Positions 44,486-53,526 of a stretch of 64,000 nucleotides of DNA are shown here, piece after piece (position 1 is the stretch's first letter; the number at the start of each line of letters is the position of its first letter). The position numbers were made by a program, and so were the translations under genes. This stretch comes from JAZLJD01 sp045617725 (lineage in GTDB: Bacteria; Bacillota; Clostridia; Lachnospirales; Lachnospiraceae): contig JAZLJD010000036.1 in assembly GCA_045617725.1 (NCBI GenBank), positions 1 to 64,000 on the forward strand, written 5' to 3'. The notes beneath the pieces are model-generated. The model was given only the letters and a program-made list of their open reading frames with translations. It was not told the DNA's origin and searched no databases.

Positions 44486-45157
44486 ATGTCACTGTTTGAT
44501 TCATTAAAAGGCGCACTTGGGAATGTAGTTTCCAATACTGTCAGCAGCGCAACCCGTAATGCAGTCAGCTCTGCACAGAGATCGGCGAGCCGGGCTGCAA
44601 ACCAGGCCGTAAATAACCTGGGGAACAGCATAAGTCATGCTGTGAATACCCAAACGAAGAGCTTTACGTTTCAGGCAGTTCCGAAGACCTTAGAGGAACT
44701 GCAGGCACTTCCGGAGGCTTCCATGAAGGATTATTTCGGAGTAGCGGCTCTTTCCATGCTGGTACTGCTGGGTTATAAGGACAATAAAGAGGAGTCCCTT
44801 AAGATGTACGATTTTCTGATGGGACCCGGAGCGATGTCCAATCTTGACATCTCCCGTATCGATGAGCACATGCTTCGCGGGCGCGATTACATCGCACGTT
44901 CCTATTTCGAGGGTGCTACGGTGGACAATAACTATACACCTTCCATGCCCCTTACCATCAAGATTATTGAGGGTGCACATTCCAAGGACTGCATCGCAGA
45001 GGGACGTATCAATCTGTTCGTTCACTCCAGCGGTGCCGATTCCGACCGTTACATGACATTCCGCACGAAGCCTTCAACCGGTGAGTGGTTTTTAACGGAA
45101 CTTGCAGGCGTTCTTCCGGACATTCGTGTCCCGAAGGCAGAAGATCCGTGGGCATAA
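44486..45157 (+). CDS. DUF6935-like protein
   Basis: AAGGAGGAAT over the end of the protease gene supports the ATG at 44486, so the two are co-translated. Residues 1-55 are Ser/Ala/Asn-rich and helical, without a signal peptide. The rest resembles a family I know as DUF6935: FQAVPKTLEELQALPEAS, RDYIARSYFEGATVDNNYTPS, and the end VPKAEDPWA. Function is unknown. Coupling to the protease makes it a candidate substrate, adaptor or regulator. Confidence 0.7.
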   Translation: MSLFDSLKGALGNVVSNTVSSATRNAVSSAQRSASRAANQAVNNLGNSISHAVNTQTKSFTFQAVPKTLEELQALPEASMKDYFGVAALSMLVLLGYKDNKEESLKMYDFLMGPGAMSNLDISRIDEHMLRGRDYIARSYFEGATVDNNYTPSMPLTIKIIEGAHSKDCIAEGRINLFVHSSGADSDRYMTFRTKPSTGEWFLTELAGVLPDIRVPKAEDPWA

Positions 45158-45161
45158 GCGT

Positions 45162-45815
45162 ATGAAGAGATATGTATTTTTAATGTTAGGTCTGTTGCTT
45201 CTGATTGTGGACGTCAAGATGGGATACTTTTTCTATCCTGCCTTTGAGGAATTCCATTCGGAAGCACCGGAGACCGTTAATATGGTAATAAATCATGTGG
45301 TTACAGACGAATGGCAGATGGACCTGTTTTCCGATATTGCAGGTTTCATTTTAATCATGTATGCCTCCAAGTGGTTCCGTGAGAGATTTCCCGAACATAC
45401 AAAGAGCAATGCACGCATGAAGAGTGTCTTCAAATGGTGCATTATCGGTATCATAACCCGTTTGATGAATGCGTGGATGCCGTTCTTCTTAAACGGAAAT
45501 CTGCGCTACAGACTGGCCTACGGCTTCTACTTTTTGGCACTGATTGCGGAAGTTACCACCATGATAAAGACGATGATGGCGTTAGATTCGTATCTTGAGA
45601 CGCCTGAGAATCATGATTACAACAACCGTTCCGCAATTCTGGCGCTGATTACGACCGGAGCCGGCACGGTTTCCATGATTATGTGGTTTTATGATTTGTA
45701 TTTTGGCTATGCGATTTATTTTGTAGTCGAGCTCCTTGTTTTCATGTGGTACGCCCTTCGCATCATGGTCGACTCCCTGGTGCAGAAGGATCTCGAAACG
45801 ACCTACGAAGCCTAG
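45162..45815 (+). CDS. Unknown integral membrane protein
   Basis: The ATG at 45162 lies 4 bp after the previous stop and is chosen over an upstream in-frame ATG inside that gene. The 217-residue product has about six hydrophobic segments, with no recognised motif. It is the last gene of the operon and could tie the soluble protease system to the membrane. A 96-bp palindrome follows its stop at once. Confidence 0.65.
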   Translation: MKRYVFLMLGLLLLIVDVKMGYFFYPAFEEFHSEAPETVNMVINHVVTDEWQMDLFSDIAGFILIMYASKWFRERFPEHTKSNARMKSVFKWCIIGIITRLMNAWMPFFLNGNLRYRLAYGFYFLALIAEVTTMIKTMMALDSYLETPENHDYNNRSAILALITTGAGTVSMIMWFYDLYFGYAIYFVVELLVFMWYALRIMVDSLVQKDLETTYEA

Positions 45816-45911
45816 TGGGGACGGGGGTTTTTAGCACAGGAAAGCAGTAAAGCGCTCGGGCGCGTGCCCGAACGCTTTACTGCTTTCCTGTGCTAAAAAC
45901 CCCCGTCCCCA
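45816..45911. mobile_element. 96-bp near-perfect palindrome, short member of the foldback family
   Basis: The two arms of about 46 nt differ at one position and surround a 4-nt loop. The ends TGGGGACGGGGGTTT match the 335-bp elements, and the inner AGCACAGGAAAGCAGTAAAGC matches the right end of copy 3. It fills the gap between two convergent genes and, with T-runs in both arms, could end transcription both ways. Confidence 0.85.
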
Positions 45912-45915
45912 AAAG

Positions 45916-48483
45916 TTACATCAGCTTCTCGAACTCTTCGACTGGCATGGGTTTGGCGTACAGGTAACCCTGTATGATATCGCAACCCGTGTGATTTAAG
46001 TAATCAGCCTGACTTGTTTCCTCAACGCCTTCCGCGATGAGGTCATATCCTAAGGAACGTCCCATCTTGACGATGTAATCAATAATTGTATGAGAACGTT
46101 CGGTGTTGTGATTGTCTCTAAAGAAGCCCATATCCAGTTTCAGGATATCGATGGGCAGGTTCTTTAAGGAATTCAGGGAAGAATAACCGCTTCCGAAGTC
46201 ATCCATGGCAATCATAAAGCCCAAATCACGTAATTTCTGTATACGGTCCGCAATCGTTTCCTGAGAAGCATCCACATAAGCGGATTCCGTAATCTCAAAA
46301 TGCAAAAGGGACTTGTCTATCTGATATTTGTCCTGCAGCTTCTGAATGACATCAATAAACTCATCGTCAACCAGTGACAGTCTCGAAATATTGACGGAAA
46401 GAGGAATGATGGCACGGCCTTCATCCATCCAACGCTTTATAAGCGCAAAGGAAGCCTTCCACATGTAATGATCCAGGTTTCGAATGAAACCGTTCTTCTC
46501 AAAAATGGGAATGAAGACACCGGGGGAAATAATGACGCCGTCGCTTCGTACCCAACGACACAATATTTCGGCACCCGTCATAACACCGGTTGCATGATGA
46601 TACTGCGGCTGCAGGTAAAGAACAAACTCGCTGCTCGACATGGCACGATGCATTTCGGAAGTGATTTCTGCCTCCGTGTCCAGTTCCTTCAACATATCAT
46701 CCGTGAAGAGAATGTAGGAGTTTCGGTATCGGTCCATACACTTGGTAGAGGCATGGGCCGCCATGTTTGTGCTGTTGTTCAGGTTGCCGGCTCCTTCGCA
46801 GAGGCACAGGCCAAAACGAACCGTAATCGGAGCATTCAGCATAAGTTCGGGGAAGTTGAAGTACTGGATGGATTCCAACTTGTCCATATTCTCTTTGGTA
46901 TATTCAAAACACATACAGAAGATACCGCCACCGAACCGGGCCACAACGGAGCGGTCCTCCGGGAACAGCGAACGGAGTTCCTCGGCCAGACGCATAATAA
47001 CGGCGTTGCCCTTGAAATTACCGTAGAGCTCATTGATGATTCCCAGTTTATTGATATTTCCATAAGCAATCACATACTTCGTGGTGGGTGTCCTCTTTAA
47101 GAGCTCATCGGCATGTATATAATAACCAAGCGTATTGGAAAGAGGCGTCAGGGTATCGCGGAAACTGCTTGCCATGAGGTCATCATTCATGTAGTGAATG
47201 CAACTCGTCATCTTGGAATAGCCGTTGGCCACCGCGATTGCCATATCACGACAGGATGCATAACCGCAGGAACCACAGTCTACATGCTGCTTCTCGGGTG
47301 TGTCCTTGTGCATATCGTGGAAGATGGACTCAATGGTAGCATCCGGAATCAGGTACGGCTGCACATAGGAATCCGTGAAATCACACAGAAAATCCTCATA
47401 ATGGAGATTCTCATAACGCGCGCACAATTCTTCATAGAGTGCATCATAGGAGTTCTCGCTGTTAATCCGTGTGTAGGCCTTGTTACGTGCTTCGTTGTAG
47501 GACTGGAAAAAGTCCTTTTCATAGTCATTCAAATCATTTCCGGGGCCGCTGATACAGCCACCCTTACACAGATTCACGGTGGTGAACAGGGGGTGCGAAG
47601 AATCATCCGTCATGTTTCCTATCTGATGCAATAAGTCAGAGAAATCATTGTATTGCGTAATAACGCAGCTCTTGGGGAAGAAGAGGGAAACATAGTCCTT
47701 GAATGCTCCGGCAAAGGTAATGAGGCTGCCGGGGCCATCCGAAGCAAGGTCTGCCGCTGCGTTATAATAATCAAGCTCCATATCCTCAAGCTTCTTAAGC
47801 AGGTGCGAAAGAGTAACATTGTAGGATACGATATTCTGCGAATCTCCGTGCACTTCGTCATATTCGGCAACGCAGGTATTCAGATAAGCAAAAGAAGCAG
47901 TGTCCCCGAGGTACTTGGAAGCATAGGTTGCGGTACACATCATGGGAGACTGTACGGGGATAATACGTTTCAAAAGACCCGGCATACAGGACTCTGCATA
48001 ACCGGTAACGGCAGCACAGGTGTGCGCGATGAAGGCCTTCGGATATTCTCCGGTATTCACGTACCCCTTCAGGTACCGTACATGCGCCCAGGCACAGATA
48101 TCGCTGCCGAAGCTGACATCGTAAATATGCTGCACGCCGCAGAATTTAAGGTATCCCAAAATCTTGTGAATCTTTGAACCGAGCGAAAAATAAACGGCAG
48201 AATCCACCAAAAGCGAAATGGCCTTACCCGCTTTCAAATCCTCGAAGAAGCGGTCGGTGTCATCCTTATAACCACGGGCGTTGTGGGAACAGGTACTGAT
48301 ACAGAGGCCGCAGTGCGTACACTTTTTGTCATTTACTTCGATGTGGCGCTGCACGAGTCCGGGAATGTTTCCGGCTACGCCCAAAGCAATATTGGCGCCC
48401 GAAGCCGGGCAGAAGGAGATGCACTTGTTGCATCCGATGCACGCGTCATTTGTGAATATTATGCCGTTATTAAATCTTGCCAT
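45916..48483 (-). CDS. Ferredoxin / [FeFe]-hydrogenase-like sensor fused to GGDEF-EAL
   Basis: The 855-residue protein begins with two 4Fe-4S motifs (C15, C18, C21, C25 and C55, C58, C61, C65). A hydrogenase large-subunit-like domain follows with HTCAAVTGYAE, PMMCTATYASK and CKGGCISGPG, equivalents of the H-cluster motifs. Next come an Fe-S domain (CGSCGYASCRDMA), a degenerate GGDEF (RFGGGIF) and an EAL domain with AEILCRW, ITESA, DDFGSGYSSL, LDMGFF, EGVE and QGYLYAKPM. The EAL residues look complete, so it should hydrolyse cyclic-di-GMP, while GGDEF is probably regulatory. It resembles sensory (HydS-type) hydrogenases. The start at 48483 has AGAGG upstream. It lies 22 bp after the FIST gene, which suggests joint sensing. 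Confidence 0.88.
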   Translation of the reverse strand: MARFNNGIIFTNDACIGCNKCISFCPASGANIALGVAGNIPGLVQRHIEVNDKKCTHCGLCISTCSHNARGYKDDTDRFFEDLKAGKAISLLVDSAVYFSLGSKIHKILGYLKFCGVQHIYDVSFGSDICAWAHVRYLKGYVNTGEYPKAFIAHTCAAVTGYAESCMPGLLKRIIPVQSPMMCTATYASKYLGDTASFAYLNTCVAEYDEVHGDSQNIVSYNVTLSHLLKKLEDMELDYYNAAADLASDGPGSLITFAGAFKDYVSLFFPKSCVITQYNDFSDLLHQIGNMTDDSSHPLFTTVNLCKGGCISGPGNDLNDYEKDFFQSYNEARNKAYTRINSENSYDALYEELCARYENLHYEDFLCDFTDSYVQPYLIPDATIESIFHDMHKDTPEKQHVDCGSCGYASCRDMAIAVANGYSKMTSCIHYMNDDLMASSFRDTLTPLSNTLGYYIHADELLKRTPTTKYVIAYGNINKLGIINELYGNFKGNAVIMRLAEELRSLFPEDRSVVARFGGGIFCMCFEYTKENMDKLESIQYFNFPELMLNAPITVRFGLCLCEGAGNLNNSTNMAAHASTKCMDRYRNSYILFTDDMLKELDTEAEITSEMHRAMSSSEFVLYLQPQYHHATGVMTGAEILCRWVRSDGVIISPGVFIPIFEKNGFIRNLDHYMWKASFALIKRWMDEGRAIIPLSVNISRLSLVDDEFIDVIQKLQDKYQIDKSLLHFEITESAYVDASQETIADRIQKLRDLGFMIAMDDFGSGYSSLNSLKNLPIDILKLDMGFFRDNHNTERSHTIIDYIVKMGRSLGYDLIAEGVEETSQADYLNHTGCDIIQGYLYAKPMPVEEFEKLM

Positions 48484-48505
48484 TAGAAATCCTCTTTGAA
48501 AAAAA

Positions 48506-49624
48506 TCATTCAAACACTGCCAGCAGCATAGTCTGATTCAGGTGGGTATAGTCACTTTGCTCTCCGTAACCCGACAGACCGATGAAGCTTGTGTAGGAGG
48601 AGAGTACATTGTTGAACTCTTCAAAACGATTCTCTTTCAAAAAATAACGCGAGCGGGAAAGACAATTCACTACCAGCATGAAGGAAGGAGAAGGCATCGC
48701 AGTCTTTATGATGCCCTGGGTCCGTGCCCATACCATATTCAAATCTTCCATTTCAAGCTGTACGCAACGCGTCTGATTGTAAATCCTGGAGTAGTAGGTA
48801 ATGTGTCCGTCGGGGTGAATCCTGTCAACCTCCGTGATACTGATTCGGTCCCCTTCGATTCGTCCGATGGGATGCATGTTGAGCTCACTCTGCAAATCAT
48901 TCAGAGGAATGCGGAGTGCCTCGGCAATCACACTGGCAGCGGAACGATGGTTGTATTCGTAAACGGCACGATCGTCACAATCCACATCGGTTGCAGTAAA
49001 CACATGCGGGGTGGGCTTAAACATATTCTCACGATAAATAAGAATACGGCCGTGCAGGTTTCGAATAAAAACAAACACGCAGGCTTCCTCGTAAATCTCG
49101 CCGTTCAGGGAAACATAGGTCGTAGTCTGGTCCCTTCCGGCACCTGCGGTGCCGCCGAATACGGGTACATTGAATTCATTCAGGACAGATTTGAAAGTAT
49201 CCTGTACGAGCTCCTCACTGCCGGAAAATGCGGTCGTAAACTCGACGCAGCAGGTATTGCCGGTACTGGAGAGCGAATGCAGTGACTTAAAAATCGTGTC
49301 GCTGTACGCCATGGGATTCCTTCGTATATTCTTAATAACACCGCAGGAGCATTCCACATTATTCATAATGGCGGATACGGAAATTGCGGTTTTACTGAAC
49401 CCTTTATTGGAAAAACCGATGTAGGAAGTGGAACCGCAGACAATGGAATCCGGATACTTTCCATAGAGCAGTTTCGAGAATTCTTCAAAAGAAGAAACAG
49501 GTGCTGTGAAGAAAATAACTTCGGGGACCTGTCCCTGGGATGCGGAAAAAATCTGATCTGTGATTTCCTCAAATGCAGCGAAGGCAGATGCCTGCTCGCT
49601 GTAAGCAATGATATTACGATTCAT
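48506..49624 (-). CDS. FIST-domain sensory protein
   Basis: The 372-residue soluble protein has FIST_N (PDSIVCGSTSYIGFSNKG, VPVFGGTAGAG) and FIST_C (GRIEGDRISITEVD, near the end FIGLSGYGEQ) features. FIST domains are thought to bind small ligands such as amino acids and to pass the signal to a partner. GGAGGTATCCTT before the ATG at 49624 decides the start. The partner is most likely the hydrogenase-like EAL protein encoded next, possibly with the divergent histidine kinase. Confidence 0.85.
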   Translation of the reverse strand: MNRNIIAYSEQASAFAAFEEITDQIFSASQGQVPEVIFFTAPVSSFEEFSKLLYGKYPDSIVCGSTSYIGFSNKGFSKTAISVSAIMNNVECSCGVIKNIRRNPMAYSDTIFKSLHSLSSTGNTCCVEFTTAFSGSEELVQDTFKSVLNEFNVPVFGGTAGAGRDQTTTYVSLNGEIYEEACVFVFIRNLHGRILIYRENMFKPTPHVFTATDVDCDDRAVYEYNHRSAASVIAEALRIPLNDLQSELNMHPIGRIEGDRISITEVDRIHPDGHITYYSRIYNQTRCVQLEMEDLNMVWARTQGIIKTAMPSPSFMLVVNCLSRSRYFLKENRFEEFNNVLSSYTSFIGLSGYGEQSDYTHLNQTMLLAVFE

Positions 49625-49824
49625 AAGGATACCTCCTGTAGTAAAGAGTCTCCCCCACCTCCCAAATAATACCAAAAAATGCCTTTTTTTTCAATGGAAA
49701 GGCATGGAAAGCGGCGTTTTTAATTTTTCGTTGCCTACCAATATGATATGATGTGCGTAATTAACATAGAGTTGTTGGGTGAGTTTGTGTATAGGCGTTT
49801 TTGAAAGCGTTGGAGAATTGATGT

Positions 49825-52800
49825 ATGGAGCAATACGAAATCTTTGACTCAATCGGAAAGGTTATGAATCTTTCAAATATTGGTGTCTGGGCGATGGAAC
49901 TTGATAAAGGGAAACCGCCTCGTTTTTATGCGGACAGCATCATGAAAAAGACGCTCATGATTTATGATATTTCCGATCCCTGTGAGTTCTACGAGGCCTG
50001 GCATTCCAGAATTGTGGAAGAACAGGTGGACCTTGTCGCAGACGGTATTAACCGAATGATTGAAGGCCAGAACATAGAGCTTCAGTATTCCTGGAATCAT
50101 CCTTCCGGAAAGATTGTGGAAATCCGTCTTTCGGGCACCAAAAACGACAGCTATACAAACGGAATTCGTCTGGAAGGCTATCAGCAGGACGTAACCGGCG
50201 TGCATTCCATCCGTTACAATGTCGGAGTTGACATGGAGGAAGTAGAACGTACAAGGGCCTTCTCCGAACTGTTCATGGGTACGTATACCCTGGCTTATTA
50301 CGTCAATGTTACGGACTCTACCCGTATTATCTGCCATACCAACGATTTCTTTGACTATAAGTACGACATCTATACAAATTATTACGATGGCTTAAGCAAA
50401 TACATTGATACCGATGTGGATCCGGAAGACCGTGAAACCGCCAAAATGATGATTCAGCCCTTCTACATTAAGATGCGACTGATGGAGTCGGCGGAATATT
50501 CGGTGGTAATCCGCGATATTTCCGAGGGCGAAGCCGTATATTATTCTTTGCAGGTGCAGCGTGGCCTGGACAGTGACCATGCGGTTGTGGGTCTTTTGAA
50601 CATCAATCACGAGATGCATATAAAGCAGGAACAGGAAACCAAGAACCGCGTTCTGGAAGCCCTGGCCAGCAATTATGATGAGGTGGAGTATGTAGTTGTG
50701 AACAGTGACAGTGCGCTTGATAAATCCATCAGTTACCGTTCCAACCCGATTTTCAAAAGCCTGATCCCGAACTGGGATTCCATGCAGACATTTTCCGAGC
50801 GATTAATTGCAATCGGCCGGTATTTTTGCTTTGAAGACGACCGGGAATACTTCATGAAAGCAATCCACAGGGAACTTGTATTCTCGGAACTTGAAAAAAA
50901 CAGCGCTTACTATATCACCTTCAGAGCCGTGATTGGAGATGAAATTCAGTACTACCAGATGAAGTTTATCGGCGAGAGAAAGACGGAAGACGGTCCGATT
51001 GATGCCATGATTGTCGGCTGGCGCAGTATCGACAGCGAGGTCCGCATGAAGAAGGCCCAGGAGGAAGCTCTTACAAAGCAGACGCGGGCCTATAAGATGC
51101 TGCACGACATCATACGGTCCGGCATGTGGGTCGTGAATTATGATGCGGAAGGAAAAATGCTGGGCGTAACCTGGTCGGAGGAATTCCGTAAGATGCTGGG
51201 CTATCAGTCCGAAGAGGAATTCCCGAACACCTTTGATGCCGTAACGGAGATTCTGCATCCCGAAGATCGGGGCTTCATCTTCCCCGAAATGCACAGGACG
51301 GTTTCCGATGTTACCGGAAAGTACATATTTGACGTACGTGCAAGGCTAAAAACAAAGAATCGTGATTACCGCTGGTTCCGTGCAACCGGCAGCGTCATGC
51401 GTGATGAAAACGGCATGCCGATGCAGTTCTTCGGAATTTTCGTTGATATCAATGACGCAGAGGAGCTGGAGCAGATGACACTCGAACGTATTAAGACGCT
51501 TGAGGAACAGGTCATGCTGCAGAATCAGTTGGACAAAGAAAAAGAGCATGTCAAGATGCTCCATGATATTATCCATTCCGCCATGTGGCAGATGGAACTT
51601 GGAAAAAATGAAACGATTCGTTCCGTAACCTGGTCGGAGGAATTCCGTAAGATGCTGGGTTACCAGACGGAGAGTGAGTTCCCGAATGAGCTGGATACCA
51701 TTAAGAGCTGTATTCATCCGGAAGAGTATGAAAGAGTGGCCAAACACTTCAGGGATACCATTGCGGAGGGCAGTGAAGTTACGGAGTATGATGCCGAGTT
51801 CCGTATGTTCCTTAAGAACAACGATGTGAACTGGTTCCATGCTTCCGGTCGTATTGTAAGGGATCCTATGAGCCGTACGGGAAGCTTCTACGGAACTCTT
51901 GTCAATACAACGGATGCCCATAACAGTGCCCAGATGCAGTCGGTTCTTTCCGCCATGGCCGGTGAATTCGCCTGCGTATGCTACATCGATACGAAAAACG
52001 ATGAGGACATAGTATATCACTGTGAGGACTACGTGAAGCAGTATCTGCCGGGCTTTGACCAGATTAAGAATTTTGGCGATCGTCTCCGCCTGATTGAGAC
52101 CCGGTTTGTGGCCCCCGAGGAGCGGGATGAGTTTATAAAGGCGGTCAGCCTTAAGACTGTTCGGGCAAACCTTGAAAATAAAGATATTTATCTGTATAAC
52201 TGTCGGTTTATCATGAACAGACATGAGGAATACTGGCAGATTAAGTTCAGCTACGGCGGCAGCGATTCGTCCCATATCGTAGCCGGTTTCCGAAATGTGG
52301 ACGCCGAACTTAAGAGTGAGAAGGAATACCAGAAGCAGTTGATGGATGCCCGTAGCAAGGCGGAAGAAGCCAATGCGGCTAAATCGGTATTCCTGTTCAA
52401 TATGTCGCATGATATCCGAACACCCATGAATGCCATCATCGGCTTTTGCGGTATGGCACAAAAATACATACAGGATACCGAGAAGGTGCAGGATTGCCTC
52501 GAAAAAGTAAGCGTTGCAAGCAATCATCTTTTGCAGCTTATCAATGATGTGCTCGATATGGCACGCATCGAAAACGGCAAGATTGAAATCGAGGAAACGG
52601 AAGCGGACATCTCCCAATGCGTGGATGACCTTGTCAACATCGTAAAAGCGGGCGCGGACGTCAATCAGCTTAATTTCACGGTGGTGAAGGAGAACCTTCA
52701 GAACCGAATCGTTTACGCGGATGTCCTGCATGTAAACCGAATTTTCTTAAATATCCTCAGTAATGCCATAAAATATACCAAAGCCGGCGGCAGTGTGACC

Positions 52801-53526
52801 TGGACCATCCGGGAAGTGGAGGCCCAAAGGAAGAACTACGGTGCCTATGATTTCACCGTAGAGGATACCGGAATCGGCATGAGCGAGGAGTTTGTGGAGC
52901 ATGTCTTTGATGCGTTTGCCCGGGCGGAATCTTCCACCGTGAGCGGCAAGGAAGGAACCGGCCTCGGAATGGCCATCGCCAAGCAGCTGTGTGACCGAAT
53001 GGGCGGTACCATTACCGTTCAGTCGGAACTGGGTGTCGGCACCAAGGTTATGATTCACTTGGAATTCAGACCGGTGGAAAGTACGCTGAAGTCGGATGAT
53101 ACGCTTCCGGGAATCGTGGAGGCCAAAATAAAACTTGCCGGCCGCAGGGTTCTTCTTGTCGAGGACAACGAATTAAACCGTGAAATCGCCGTGGATATTC
53201 TGGAGGACGAAGGTCTTTTGGTGGATCAGGCGGACGACGGTTCCGTAGCGGTAGAAATGGTAAAGAAGGAGGGACCGGATTATTACGATATCGTGCTGAT
53301 GGATATTCAGATGCCTTACATGGACGGCTACAAGGCAACACAGGCCATAAGATCCCTGCAAAATGCGGATTATTCGCATCTCCCGATTATTGCCATGACG
53401 GCCAATGCTTTTGAAGAGGACAAAAAACAGGCTCTGGCAGCAGGCATGAATGCACACTTGCCAAAGCCCGTTAAGTCAGCGGATTTGATGGAGATTCTGA
53501 ATACCTTTATTAAAATGCAGGATTGA
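49825..53526 (+). CDS. Large soluble hybrid histidine kinase with several PAS domains
   Basis: The 1233-residue protein has no membrane helix. About 830 N-terminal residues form a series of PAS-like domains, including a tandem duplicate sharing VTWSEEFRKMLGYQ. A coiled coil leads to HisKA (NMSHDIRTPMNAI, phosphorylated His 862). The ATPase has NILSNAIKYT, DTGIGM and GTGLGMAI, and the receiver has MDIQMP with Asp 1160. It should sense cytoplasmic signals and pass phosphate to its own receiver. No phosphotransfer or output protein is adjacent. It is divergent from the FIST gene across 200 bp, and its 3' end overlaps the convergent serpin gene by 17 bp. Confidence 0.92.
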   Translation: MEQYEIFDSIGKVMNLSNIGVWAMELDKGKPPRFYADSIMKKTLMIYDISDPCEFYEAWHSRIVEEQVDLVADGINRMIEGQNIELQYSWNHPSGKIVEIRLSGTKNDSYTNGIRLEGYQQDVTGVHSIRYNVGVDMEEVERTRAFSELFMGTYTLAYYVNVTDSTRIICHTNDFFDYKYDIYTNYYDGLSKYIDTDVDPEDRETAKMMIQPFYIKMRLMESAEYSVVIRDISEGEAVYYSLQVQRGLDSDHAVVGLLNINHEMHIKQEQETKNRVLEALASNYDEVEYVVVNSDSALDKSISYRSNPIFKSLIPNWDSMQTFSERLIAIGRYFCFEDDREYFMKAIHRELVFSELEKNSAYYITFRAVIGDEIQYYQMKFIGERKTEDGPIDAMIVGWRSIDSEVRMKKAQEEALTKQTRAYKMLHDIIRSGMWVVNYDAEGKMLGVTWSEEFRKMLGYQSEEEFPNTFDAVTEILHPEDRGFIFPEMHRTVSDVTGKYIFDVRARLKTKNRDYRWFRATGSVMRDENGMPMQFFGIFVDINDAEELEQMTLERIKTLEEQVMLQNQLDKEKEHVKMLHDIIHSAMWQMELGKNETIRSVTWSEEFRKMLGYQTESEFPNELDTIKSCIHPEEYERVAKHFRDTIAEGSEVTEYDAEFRMFLKNNDVNWFHASGRIVRDPMSRTGSFYGTLVNTTDAHNSAQMQSVLSAMAGEFACVCYIDTKNDEDIVYHCEDYVKQYLPGFDQIKNFGDRLRLIETRFVAPEERDEFIKAVSLKTVRANLENKDIYLYNCRFIMNRHEEYWQIKFSYGGSDSSHIVAGFRNVDAELKSEKEYQKQLMDARSKAEEANAAKSVFLFNMSHDIRTPMNAIIGFCGMAQKYIQDTEKVQDCLEKVSVASNHLLQLINDVLDMARIENGKIEIEETEADISQCVDDLVNIVKAGADVNQLNFTVVKENLQNRIVYADVLHVNRIFLNILSNAIKYTKAGGSVTWTIREVEAQRKNYGAYDFTVEDTGIGMSEEFVEHVFDAFARAESSTVSGKEGTGLGMAIAKQLCDRMGGTITVQSELGVGTKVMIHLEFRPVESTLKSDDTLPGIVEAKIKLAGRRVLLVEDNELNREIAVDILEDEGLLVDQADDGSVAVEMVKKEGPDYYDIVLMDIQMPYMDGYKATQAIRSLQNADYSHLPIIAMTANAFEEDKKQALAAGMNAHLPKPVKSADLMEILNTFIKMQD

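Noticed and set aside
51346..52731. 461-codon minus-strand open frame opposite the histidine kinase
   Set aside because: It is the antisense of PAS and HisKA coding sequence with no motif of its own.
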